NCBI GenBank assembly: GCA_032100225.1 | Contig: DAMDJY010000183.1 | Span: forward strand, 1 to 5,937 | Length of the DNA stretch: 5,937 nucleotides | Direction of reading: 5' to 3' | From: Mobilicoccus sp032100225 | GTDB lineage: Bacteria > Actinomycetota > Actinomycetes > Actinomycetales > Dermatophilaceae | In this document: positions 1-5,870 of the stretch, in pieces | Layout: each line of letters begins with the position of its first letter | How positions within the stretch are numbered: position 1 is the first letter of the stretch | Translations under genes and position numbers: made by a program | Notes under the pieces: model-generated | Seen by the model: only the letters and a program-made list of their open reading frames with translations | What the model was told of the DNA's origin: nothing | Database searches by the model: none

Positions 1-54
1 AGGTGCTCAAATTTCACCCGTCGAAACCTGCTCAATTTTCAGCCGCCGTTGACA
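1..54. mobile_element. Terminal end of an IS21-like insertion sequence
   Basis: Two copies of a 20-nt unit beginning TGCTCAA lie at 4-23 and 29-48 (17 of 20 bases identical, 25-nt period), followed by TTGACA ending at 54. Read from the other strand, the element would start with TGTCAA at 54 and run leftward out of the window. Multiple internal repeats of a ...TCAATTTTC... type next to a TGT/ACA tip are typical of IS21-family ends, where they bind the IstA transposase; this is from memory of the family, not a database match. The stretch is clearly more AT-rich than its surroundings. It interrupts the reading frame of the restriction-type gene at 32-283. No istA or istB is visible because the element lies outside the window. 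Confidence 0.6.
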
Positions 55-283
55 CGGGACGCGCCGTGTAGAGGTCGGTGATCTTGCGCGACACGCTCTT
101 GGGGCTGCGGAAGGTCTCATCGGCCACGAACGCCGCATGCTGTGGCAGCGCCCGCAGGAGGCGACTCAGTTCGATGACCTCGGGGTTCCACTCCCGCAAG
201 TCCTCCCAGCCATGGCGCACGACAAGCTCGGCAGCGACGAGGATCTCGTCCACTGTCCACGGAACACGGCGCGCCGTCGTCAC
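32..283 (-). pseudogene. N-terminal fragment of a ScoMcrA-type HNH restriction endonuclease, cut by an IS
   Basis: An 83-aa frame with a GTG start at 283-281. Residues about 8-75 resemble the N-terminal domain of large actinobacterial HNH endonucleases of the type IV (modified-DNA-cleaving) ScoMcrA group: a PWTVDEILVAAELV opening, a VIELSRLLRALP helix and the signature FRSPKSVSRK. Family members continue for several hundred residues to a C-terminal HNH nuclease domain; here nothing follows. Residues up to about 76 look native, while the last six (STAAEN) are encoded by the IS-like end at 1-54, where the stop also lies. Without the nuclease part it cannot cut DNA, so I treat it as a truncated gene. 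No clear Shine-Dalgarno precedes the start, but the start fits the family's N-terminus. It lies 47 nt downstream of the gene at 333-818 and may have been translated from the same transcript. The family assignment is by remembered similarity; the truncation is seen directly. Confidence 0.6.
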
Positions 284-332
284 GCACCCATGGTAGGCAT
301 CCGACGCGGCAGGAGATGGCCCGCCGTAGAGG

Positions 333-818
333 TCAACAGCGTTCGAGGTCGGCCGCGAGCGCTTCAGGCGTGCGATCTTCAGGTGCCCACGCCTCGACGA
401 TTTCCCAACCCTCCGAACGAGGCGCCTCCGCGATCAGCTCGGCGACATCGTCCACCGTGACGCCCGCCCGCCATGCGATGACGAACAGCCCCGGAAGGGA
501 CTCGACGGCAACCGCACCCTGCTCGGCCCAGGCCGCGGCCGTCGTGCGAGTTCGCATGGCGGGCGATCCGACCGCGTGAGTGAGGACGACCCGCAGATGC
601 GGTCCCGCGGCTGCCAGCGCCGTCACCGAGTAGCCGCCATCGGGATGGGGCACCGCCCTGACCGAATCGCCCCACGTGAGCGGCGTCAAGACCGAGCTCG
701 TGGCCAAGCCGAAGAAGCTCTCACCACGCGGGAGAACGAGAAGCGGCACGCCAAGAAGACATTCCGGCAGAGCCTCCTCGCGGCTGGGCAGCCACAGCTC
801 GACCGGTTCGTTCGTCAC
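333..818 (-). CDS. Hypothetical protein, possibly DUF4265-like
   Basis: A 161-aa protein with a GTG start at 818-816. The start is supported by AGGA (826-829 on the plus strand as TCCT) seven nt upstream. The protein looks soluble, with no signal peptide or membrane segment. Residues about 34-85 hold a beta-rich stretch with FFGLATS, LTWGDSVRAVP and DGGYSV. This recalls DUF4265 proteins, in which an 'FF...GD.V' core precedes a series of strands, but the match is loose. The C-terminal half (from about 100) has an acidic helical segment (VTVDDVAELIAEAP). Function is unknown; no catalytic motif stands out. It sits between an ATPase wreck and a truncated restriction gene, so it may be a surviving passenger of a decayed accessory island. 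The reading frame is intact, with strong third-position GC bias. Confidence 0.7.
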   Translation of the reverse strand: MTNEPVELWLPSREEALPECLLGVPLLVLPRGESFFGLATSSVLTPLTWGDSVRAVPHPDGGYSVTALAAAGPHLRVVLTHAVGSPAMRTRTTAAAWAEQGAVAVESLPGLFVIAWRAGVTVDDVAELIAEAPRSEGWEIVEAWAPEDRTPEALAADLERC

Positions 819-825
819 GCTCTGA

Positions 826-829
826 TCCT
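826..829 (-). promoter_or_regulatory. Ribosome binding site for the gene at 333-818
   Basis: On the minus strand AGGA lies seven nt before the GTG at 818. This spacing decides in favour of the GTG start, for which there is no competing ATG nearby. Confidence 0.55.
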
Positions 830-856
830 GTCAGGAGAAGGACGTGTTCCGCCGGC

Positions 857-876
857 CCCACAGGCCGCCCTGTGGG
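857..876. other. Short perfect hairpin upstream of the gene at 333-818
   Basis: CCCACAGG and CCTGTGGG form a perfect 8-bp stem around a 4-nt loop (CCGC). It lies between the end of the ATPase remnant (1050) and the start of the gene at 818, so it could be a terminator for transcripts arriving from the right or an element in the 5' leader of the 333-818 gene. No T-tract follows on either strand. Between 877 and 1049 I see no convincing gene or promoter. Confidence 0.35.
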
Positions 877-1049
877 CACCGTGTCACGAGTTCCACCCAC
901 GTCGCCCGAGGCACGACGATGACGCCGGCGACGCAACGACTGCACGCGACGAAACTCCGGCCTGGGTGTGCGAAGGAAGAGGCGACGGCGGAGCGGTCAC
1001 CGTAAACATGCGGCCGCTCGACGACAGGCGTGCGCCCCTGGCTGCGCCT

Positions 1050-1497
1050 TCACTGCAAGTACCGCAGATACCGCTCCGGCCCAGCAAGAAATCGGCGGTA
1101 GTGGTCGACGAGTTCGAATTCTTCCCAAGCCGTTTCGCGGTACCCCCACTCCCCGAGTTCGAGCACCCGAGTTCGAGCACCCGTGCGCCGGGCAGGGAGG
1201 CGAGGACGGGTGAGTGGGTGGAGAGGATCACCTGGGATCGGCCGTCGGCGGTGACGGCCAGGAGGTGGGACAGCAGGGCGAGTTGCGCGGAGAAGGACAG
1301 GGCCGATTCGGGCTCGTCGAGGACGAAGAAGCCCGGCCCGTCGAACCGCGAGCTCTCCACCGGCAACTGCGAGAGCTCCTCGTCCATGAGCACCTCCCCG
1401 ATCGACGACGCCAGCGTAGGAGACCGCGCCGACATCCCTTCCCGGTCAGTTCGTCGGGGACCTCAGGCGGTGGAGGATCCGGTGTCGGACGACGCAC
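1050..1497 (-). pseudogene. Remnant of an AAA/ABC-type ATPase with internal deletion and frameshift
   Basis: The pieces resemble the stand-alone AAA_21-type ATPases common in actinobacteria (usually about 250-300 aa, function mostly unknown). The piece in the frame opening at 1435 carries a Walker B motif with the ABC-like LDEPES (about 1304-1321), the helix SAQLALLSHLL and an H-loop STHSPVLASLPGARVLEL. A 14-bp tandem duplication at 1152-1179 then shifts the frame. If one copy is removed, the family's C-terminus follows in frame: GEWGYRETAWEEFELV, then a RRFLAGPERYLRYL ending, with a stop at 1050-1052. At the other end, a frame from GTG 1497 gives a Pro-rich start (RRPTPDPPPPEVPDEL) like family N-termini, but it changes frame near 1435. 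The expected GxxGxGKS/T Walker A loop and everything up to the signature region are missing, suggesting an internal deletion of more than 100 codons. It cannot be a working ATPase. The N-terminal assignment is inference. Confidence 0.7.
1152..1183. repeat. 14-bp tandem duplication in the ATPase remnant
   Basis: CCCGAGTTCGAGCA occurs at 1152-1165 and again directly at 1166-1179, followed by a partial CCCG at 1180-1183. Fourteen bases is not a multiple of three, so the second copy breaks the ATPase reading frame. The repeat is exact, so the event is either recent or an assembly or sequencing artefact. Confidence 0.9.
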
Positions 1498-1541
1498 ACC
1501 GGTCTCGGGCCGAGACCCGGCACCCGATCGGGTCCTCCACC
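1469..1541. repeat. Nested inverted repeats at the 5' end of the ATPase remnant
   Basis: The outer arms GGTGGAGGATCCG (1469-1481) and CGGGTCCTCCACC (1529-1541) are inverted copies with 12 of 13 positions matching. Between them is a 17-bp palindrome (1501-1517), GGTCTCGG-G-CCGAGACC, whose edge lies three nt before the presumed GTG start at 1497. The inner palindrome could be a repressor operator for the former ATPase gene. The whole could instead fold as a cruciform or a terminator for the gene ending at 1553. No T-tract is present. Its function is unknown. Confidence 0.5.
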
Positions 1542-1552
1542 CTCTCAGCGCC

Positions 1553-3637
1553 TCACCCCCGTGTGCGGATCGCCGTCTCGGCGAGGGTGTGACCAAGGTC
1601 GGTGACCTCTCCTTGCCAGTCGATCCCCCCGATGAGGGAGAGGATCTCCCACGTCGCGCTCATCGCGGCGTTGGCCTCTTTCCCCGTGAAACTGCCGCCG
1701 TTCCACCCGATGCCCACCAGCACGTCACCCGTGTCCTCGCCGAATTCGGAGGGAATCTCGCCGCCCGCCACCGCGAGAAGCAGCATCATGGCCGGTTCCA
1801 GACGTCCGTCCCCTCCTGCCGGAAGGCGCCCGGCGATCCACGTCCACAGGCCGCGGGGGTCGTCGCGCAGGTCCCGACCGGCCTTGGTCGGCACCAGCCG
1901 CCCCTTGACGACCCGCACGAGCCCGAGCAGTCGAGCGAGTCGGCGCAGGTCGGCGACCGGCGGCGTCAGATCCTCCCGATTGCCCTTGCCGATCCACTGA
2001 CTGCCCATGTCGAGGCGCGTGAAGATCTGCTCCACGGCCGCAGGGCGCAGGTAGCCGGCGCCGGTGAGGTCCACACCGTCACCGACGACATCGAGCAGCA
2101 CCTGCAGTGGCCGCATCCATGCGGCGATCTCCGCATCGAGATCGCGGAACGGGTCGTCCTGCGGGTCGGCGTCCAACGCGAGAACGGCGATGTCCGCCAG
2201 CAGGTTCCCGACGGCCGTTCCACGCGCGCGGGTCAGCATCGACGCCAGCGTTTCGTCGAGGGTGTCGAGATCGGGAATCCCCGCCCAGCCGCCGGCGAGC
2301 ACGGCCTTGACGTCCGTGTCGGCGTCATCGACGTCGAAGTCCTCGGGATCCCAGTCGGGCGGAAGCCACGCGTCGAGGTCGTCCTGGGAGTCGAACGCCT
2401 CCGGCAGTTCACCCTCGGCGACATTGCGGACGAGCTGCTCGTACCCCGGAAGACCACCGCAGTTCTCCGGCGGGCAGGCCCGCGCCCCGCCGACGACACC
2501 CGGTTCGCCCTCGGTGAGAATCTTCTCCAGCGTGACGACGTGCTCCCACCCGTCACCGAAGTCGTAGTCATAGTTGATGCAGTCACCTGGCTCGGACAGA
2601 ACCTGATCGAGGCGAACATCGCCCTCGTGGATGCCACAACTGGCCGCCTCGTCACCGTCCGTCTCGAAGACGGCCTGACGGCCGTCGGCCTCCAGCCAGA
2701 AGGCGTGCAGGTGCACGTCCATCCAGCCCATCGCGGCTTGCAGAACCAGGTGGAGGCGGTCGAGGTGGAGGTCACTCGGCAGGTCCAGGCAGCGCCAGAC
2801 GGGCGGCTCGGTATCCACCAGACCGACCCGGATGCGGTACACGACCGGCTCGTCCCGCGCGGGCTTCAGTACGGGCTCGGGCTGCTCCAGGCCGAACCCT
2901 CTGCCGCCGGTGAGCGCCTGCAGGACCGCCTGTGGATCGGCGCCCCTGCGCATCAACTCCTCGATCAGCGCGGCAGCGGCGTCCTCGGGAACAGCCGGGC
3001 CGCCGGTGCGCCGCGCAGCGAGATCGACGACGGGCGCGAGATCGTCCTCGTCGTCCCACGGAGGCACCTCGCCGCCCTGCAACAAGCCGGTCAGAGCCAC
3101 CCCCTCGACGCTCTTGGGCGACGGGTCGGGCATGAGGGCGATGCGCTCGTCCATGGGCAGCGCGTTCCACTGCGTCTGAATCTGTGTCATCGCCGCCTCG
3201 AGCTCCTCCTGGGAGGACGCGCCCTCGAGGTCGACGCCGATGGTGCGGCCGAAGTCCTGGAAGACCCGCCCCTGGCCCCAGTTGGCGCGATCCGCCGCGG
3301 TCCCGGCCATGCGGGGCAGCGCCCGTCGGAGTTCCTTGACCAGATCGGCCGGGGCTGCGGAGGTCCCGCTCATCCGACCGGTCCCGCGCAAGAAACGCCA
3401 GAACGTGTCCAACGTCCCCGTCAACTCCTCCGGGTCGGGCACCTCCAGCGGCCCATGCGCAGGCCACCGCACCAGCACCAGTGATTCGGCCGACCCGACC
3501 GGCCACGACCCCGGTTCGTGCGCGTCGTAGTTCCGCCGCAGGTCGACGACCTTCTGCACCAGGTCGGCGTCGAAGGGCCGCTTCTTCTTGGCTGCCCACT
3601 GGGTGGCTTCGGCAAGGAGCTGCTCGTCATCGGACAT
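1553..3637 (-). CDS. Plasmid pRiA4b ORF-3 family protein
   Basis: A 694-aa soluble protein with an ATG at 3637-3635 and no obvious Shine-Dalgarno. Residues about 264-446 form a pRiA4b ORF-3 domain (also annotated as IS1096 passenger TnpR-like): VYRIRVGL, then PPVWRCLDLPSDLHLDRLH, AAMGWMDVHLHAFW, the diagnostic YDYDFGDGWEHVVTLE (356-371) and CPPENCGGLPGYE (388-400). The last holds two cysteines that could form part of a metal site with the nearby histidines. Residues 1-263 are a mostly helical, acidic extension. Residues 450-694 contain LLDVVGDGVDLTGAGYL and VADLRRLARLLGLVRVVKGRLVPT, a pattern that reads like a winged-helix segment and recurs in long actinobacterial members. The molecular function of the family is unknown. 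The 'TnpR' label comes from IS1096 and does not prove resolvase activity; I see no serine- or tyrosine-recombinase motif and no transposase beside it. It is intact, and its stop lies 55 nt upstream of the presumed ATPase-remnant start. Confidence 0.85.
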   Translation of the reverse strand: MSDDEQLLAEATQWAAKKKRPFDADLVQKVVDLRRNYDAHEPGSWPVGSAESLVLVRWPAHGPLEVPDPEELTGTLDTFWRFLRGTGRMSGTSAAPADLVKELRRALPRMAGTAADRANWGQGRVFQDFGRTIGVDLEGASSQEELEAAMTQIQTQWNALPMDERIALMPDPSPKSVEGVALTGLLQGGEVPPWDDEDDLAPVVDLAARRTGGPAVPEDAAAALIEELMRRGADPQAVLQALTGGRGFGLEQPEPVLKPARDEPVVYRIRVGLVDTEPPVWRCLDLPSDLHLDRLHLVLQAAMGWMDVHLHAFWLEADGRQAVFETDGDEAASCGIHEGDVRLDQVLSEPGDCINYDYDFGDGWEHVVTLEKILTEGEPGVVGGARACPPENCGGLPGYEQLVRNVAEGELPEAFDSQDDLDAWLPPDWDPEDFDVDDADTDVKAVLAGGWAGIPDLDTLDETLASMLTRARGTAVGNLLADIAVLALDADPQDDPFRDLDAEIAAWMRPLQVLLDVVGDGVDLTGAGYLRPAAVEQIFTRLDMGSQWIGKGNREDLTPPVADLRRLARLLGLVRVVKGRLVPTKAGRDLRDDPRGLWTWIAGRLPAGGDGRLEPAMMLLLAVAGGEIPSEFGEDTGDVLVGIGWNGGSFTGKEANAAMSATWEILSLIGGIDWQGEVTDLGHTLAETAIRTRG

Positions 3638-3677
3638 GAGGACGAGTCTGCCGAACGATCGGCGTCCCTGTGAACCT

Positions 3678-3723
3678 CCCCCACCTCAAACCGCATGCGC
3701 GCGCATGCGGTTTGAGGTGGGGG
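3678..3723. repeat. Perfect 46-bp palindrome
   Basis: The two 23-nt arms (3678-3700 and 3701-3723) are exact reverse complements with no spacer. The centre is GCGCGC flanked by CATGCG, and each outer edge reads TTTGAGGTGGGGG outward. It starts 40 nt upstream of the ATG at 3637. As RNA it would form a very stable hairpin on either strand, so a bidirectional terminator without T-tract is the simplest reading, shielding the 1553-3637 gene from transcripts coming from the right. A dimeric-protein operator or the fused inverted ends of a lost element are alternatives. Confidence 0.85.
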
Positions 3724-4005
3724 CGCACGCAACGCGGTCGTCATCTGTCGCCCTCACACGGACCTGCCGGGGGTCGAACGGGTAGGGGTGATCTTTCAGG
3801 ACGTTCGAGACCAGGACGTGGCCGTGACGCGGTCGTCAAAGCCGTGGGTCGCATCGACACAACGGAATTCGCCGACCACGGGGGCGGGTCGAGGCAGATC
3901 GAGATGGTGGCCGCCCATCGCAAGGACGACCGGAGCGTCCGCCTCACCGCCTACGAACACGCCATCTGGCGGGTCCACGGGGCAGCGGCCCTGCCGGTGA
4001 GCTGA
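3716..4005 (+). pseudogene. Possible frameshifted remnant of an unrecognised gene
   Basis: The stretch 3638-4077 holds no convincing intact gene. On the plus strand one frame is open from 3716 with good third-position GC (around VVICRPHTDLPGVERVGVIF and QDVRDQD). Coding character then moves to another frame at about 3825-3835. That frame runs through IDTTEFADHGGGSRQIEMV, RKDDRSVRLTAYEHAIWRVH to a TGA at 4003-4005. The second half has almost only G/C third positions and a protein-like composition. No single frame has a credible start plus the whole coding signal; an in-frame TGA inside the palindrome (3713-3715) closes the first frame. I do not recognise the family. It may be a gene fragment trimmed by the palindrome and broken by a frameshift, or a chance open frame in GC-rich DNA. 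Confidence 0.3.
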
Positions 4006-4077
4006 GCCCCTGCGCGCTCGAACAGGCGGTTCCCACCCTCAGGACACCTTCTCTGCGGTACGCATGGGGGGAAATCC

Positions 4078-4087
4078 NNNNNNNNNN
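4078..4087. other. Assembly gap (10 Ns)
   Basis: Ten ambiguous bases mark a scaffold join. The true length of the missing DNA is unknown, and the linkage of the two sides rests on the assembler. The intergenic bases on both sides (4006-4077 and 4088-4107) show no recognisable gene or terminator. Confidence 0.97.
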
Positions 4088-4107
4088 GCGTTTCGTCGGT
4101 GGCGGGG

Positions 4108-5592
4108 TCAGTCTCGCGGGGCGAGCGGCTTCACGGCCGGCCCCTCGAGCACGGTTCCGTCGGTGGTGAACCGGGAGCCGTGGAGCGGGCAGTCCCAGGA
4201 CATCTCGGCGTCGTTCCATTCCAGGACGCCGCCGAGGTGAGTGCACAGACCGCTGACCCGGCACGTTCGGCCGTCGATGGTCGACGTCGCGACCGGCGAG
4301 GCCCCTTCGCGTTCGAGGCGGCCTTCGCCCTCGGCCGGCGGCTTGTCCGTCGCACGGCGGACGGCTGCCCCCAGCACTCCGACGGCACCGGCGACCCCGA
4401 CCGCGGCGTTCGCCTTGGCCACCCGGGCGACGCCCTTGGGGCCGGTGATGCGGTGGCCGAGGGTCTCGGCCCACAACGGCATCGTGTCGTCGAGCTGTCC
4501 CTGGAGGTTGAGCGCGGCCGTGACGGCGTTGGTCATCCCCCATTTGTCGTAACCGGTCGCGACGTAGTACTTGCCGCCCCCACCAGGGAGCACGCCGACG
4601 TAGGGGATGTGGTCGTGCGTCGCGTAGTCCTGCGCCGACCACGCATGTGTCTCGACGGCGCCAGGGAAATGACGCTCGGTCCAGGACCGCAGCCGGTCGA
4701 GACCCTTCTCCTCCGAGCGTGAGCGACCGACGATGTGGCCGGCCCCGCCGACGAGCAACCGGGTTCCCGCAACCCCGCCTGGGGCGTCGCGCAGGGAGTG
4801 CGACGACGACTCCGTCGAGAGCGCCATGACCGCCGGGGCCGCGGGGTGCTCGAACGCCAGCCCGTAGGAGCGCATCGGCTCCAGCTTGGCGAAGTAGAGA
4901 CCGCGGTCGAGGATCGGAGCCCCCGTGGCGAGGACGACCGTGCCCGCGGCGACGGTGCGTCCGTCGTCGAGCTGGAGCTTGGGCGACCCCACCTTGCTCG
5001 CCCCGACGACCCGGTGTCCGACGACGAGCGTCCCTCCGGCAGTGCGGAATTCGCGAGCGAGGGCCGCGAGGACGTCCATCGGGTCGAACTGTGCCTGGTC
5101 GGGCAGGACGACTCCGCCGGCGCTGGGCACCGGCAGGTCGGGCGAGTCCTCCCACCGGACGGGCAGGCCGAGCTCTCGAGCGACGTCGTACTCCTGGCGC
5201 GCGCGCCGGACTTGAGCACCGGCCCTCGCCGCGTACGTCACCGCGTCGCGGCGCTGAACGGGTACGTCATGGGTGTCGCAGAAGTCGAGGAGCCACCGTT
5301 GACCGGCGAGGTTGCCGTCGACGTAGGCCTGGGCGACCTGCTGGGACTGGAACTTTCGCAGCGTCGACAGCTTGGTGCCCTGTAGGAGCGACAGCTTGGC
5401 CGTCGTGTTGCCGGTGGTCACTGCACCGACCTCGCGCGCTTCGAGGACGGCGACGCTGCGTCCACCCCGGGCGAGCAGGAGGGCCGTCGTCAGGCCGGTG
5501 AGTCCGGCACCGACGACGACGACGTCGTACGAGTCACGGTCGAGGGTGTCGGTGGGGATGGCGGGGCGTCCGTCGAGCCAGAGCGAGGTCAC
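4108..5592 (-). CDS. FAD-dependent oxidoreductase with C-terminal Rieske [2Fe-2S] domain
   Basis: A 494-aa protein with a GTG start at 5592-5590, chosen because AAGGAG ends six nt upstream. Residues 22-51 form an FAD-binding Rossmann fold, DVVVVGAGLTGLTTALLLA, with an acidic residue (E51, VLEAREVG) at the end of the second strand to hold the adenosine ribose. A TTGNTTAKLSLLQG motif follows. The body matches the D-amino-acid/glycine oxidase (DAO) superfamily, including the second FAD contact (VVLATGAPI) and a late GYDKWGMTNAV segment. After a short Ala/Gly/Val hydrophobic stretch (about 396-411), residues about 430-494 are a Rieske domain: CTHLGG (C450, H452) and CPLHGSRF (C468, H471) give the complete Cys2-His2 cluster ligands. 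The architecture matches Bacillus subtilis YhfW. It likely oxidises a small amine or similar substrate with electrons leaving through the Rieske cluster; the substrate is unknown. It is probably cytoplasmic. It is co-transcribed with the gene at 5604-5870. Confidence 0.92.
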   Translation of the reverse strand: MTSLWLDGRPAIPTDTLDRDSYDVVVVGAGLTGLTTALLLARGGRSVAVLEAREVGAVTTGNTTAKLSLLQGTKLSTLRKFQSQQVAQAYVDGNLAGQRWLLDFCDTHDVPVQRRDAVTYAARAGAQVRRARQEYDVARELGLPVRWEDSPDLPVPSAGGVVLPDQAQFDPMDVLAALAREFRTAGGTLVVGHRVVGASKVGSPKLQLDDGRTVAAGTVVLATGAPILDRGLYFAKLEPMRSYGLAFEHPAAPAVMALSTESSSHSLRDAPGGVAGTRLLVGGAGHIVGRSRSEEKGLDRLRSWTERHFPGAVETHAWSAQDYATHDHIPYVGVLPGGGGKYYVATGYDKWGMTNAVTAALNLQGQLDDTMPLWAETLGHRITGPKGVARVAKANAAVGVAGAVGVLGAAVRRATDKPPAEGEGRLEREGASPVATSTIDGRTCRVSGLCTHLGGVLEWNDAEMSWDCPLHGSRFTTDGTVLEGPAVKPLAPRD

Positions 5593-5598
5593 GTCGTT

Positions 5599-5604
5599 CT
5601 CCTT
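5599..5604 (-). promoter_or_regulatory. Strong Shine-Dalgarno for the oxidoreductase
   Basis: AAGGAG on the minus strand, six nt before the GTG at 5592. Its first base is the last base of the upstream gene's TGA (5606-5604), so translation of the two genes is probably coupled. Confidence 0.8.
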
Positions 5605-5870
5605 CAGGAGCGGACCGCGCCAGGGGTGTCCCCGGCGGGCTGTGCAGAAACAGCGGGGGTGCCGTGCAGGGCCGCGCCGGAGCGTCGGGTGTGGCGGGCG
5701 GCGAGGAGCGCACCGAGCGCGCCGACGCCGAGCATCGGCAGACCGAGGACCCAGGTCTGCGCCAACACGTCACCGAGGATGAACAGAAACAGGGCGACAG
5801 TGCCCACTTCACGCCGCAGCCCGGGGGACGACGGGTCCGCAGAGGTCTTCGATGGGGCCATACCTGGCAT
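5604..5870 (-). CDS. Small predicted membrane protein
   Basis: An 88-aa protein. After about 20 polar residues there is a hydrophobic span, VGTVALFLFILGDVLA, then TWVLGLPMLGVGALGALLAA, ending at a positive ARHTRR motif. This suggests two closely spaced membrane helices, or one long one, with a short flexible tail rich in Ala, Pro and Gly. The positively charged exit favours a cytoplasmic C-terminus. No family is recognised. The start may be the ATG at 5870 or the one at 5861 (79-85 residue variants are equally plausible by sequence); neither has a good ribosome binding site. It lies 11 nt upstream of the FAD/Rieske oxidoreductase and ends inside that gene's Shine-Dalgarno, so the two form an operon. 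A role as membrane partner of the oxidoreductase is possible but only inferred from context. The promoter would lie in 5871-5937 or beyond; I see no clear -10/-35. Confidence 0.65.
   Translation of the reverse strand: MPGMAPSKTSADPSSPGLRREVGTVALFLFILGDVLAQTWVLGLPMLGVGALGALLAARHTRRSGAALHGTPAVSAQPAGDTPGAVRS

Noticed and set aside
884..1165. Continuation of the ATPase frame beyond the tandem duplication
   Set aside because: After the 14-bp duplication the sequence becomes Ser/Gly/Thr-rich and family-unlike, while the shifted frame restores the expected C-terminus. The tail is a frameshift product.
576..1592. A 338-codon open frame on the plus strand
   Set aside because: It runs antisense across the hypothetical gene and the ATPase remnant. 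Its translation is dominated by Arg, Ser and Pro and contains no recognisable motif.
1214..3484. A 756-codon open frame on the plus strand
   Set aside because: It lies antisense to the pRiA4b ORF-3 gene. Long antisense open frames are expected in GC-rich DNA; its translation is rich in Arg, Gly, His and Val with no domain, whereas the minus-strand product has clear family motifs.
3796..3978. A 60-codon minus-strand frame
   Set aside because: It has weaker third-position GC bias than the plus-strand signal on the same bases, no ribosome binding site and no recognisable motif.
3944..5155. A 403-codon minus-strand frame overlapping the oxidoreductase
   Set aside because: It is an out-of-frame reading of the FAD/Rieske gene, extremely Arg-rich, and runs through the ten Ns.
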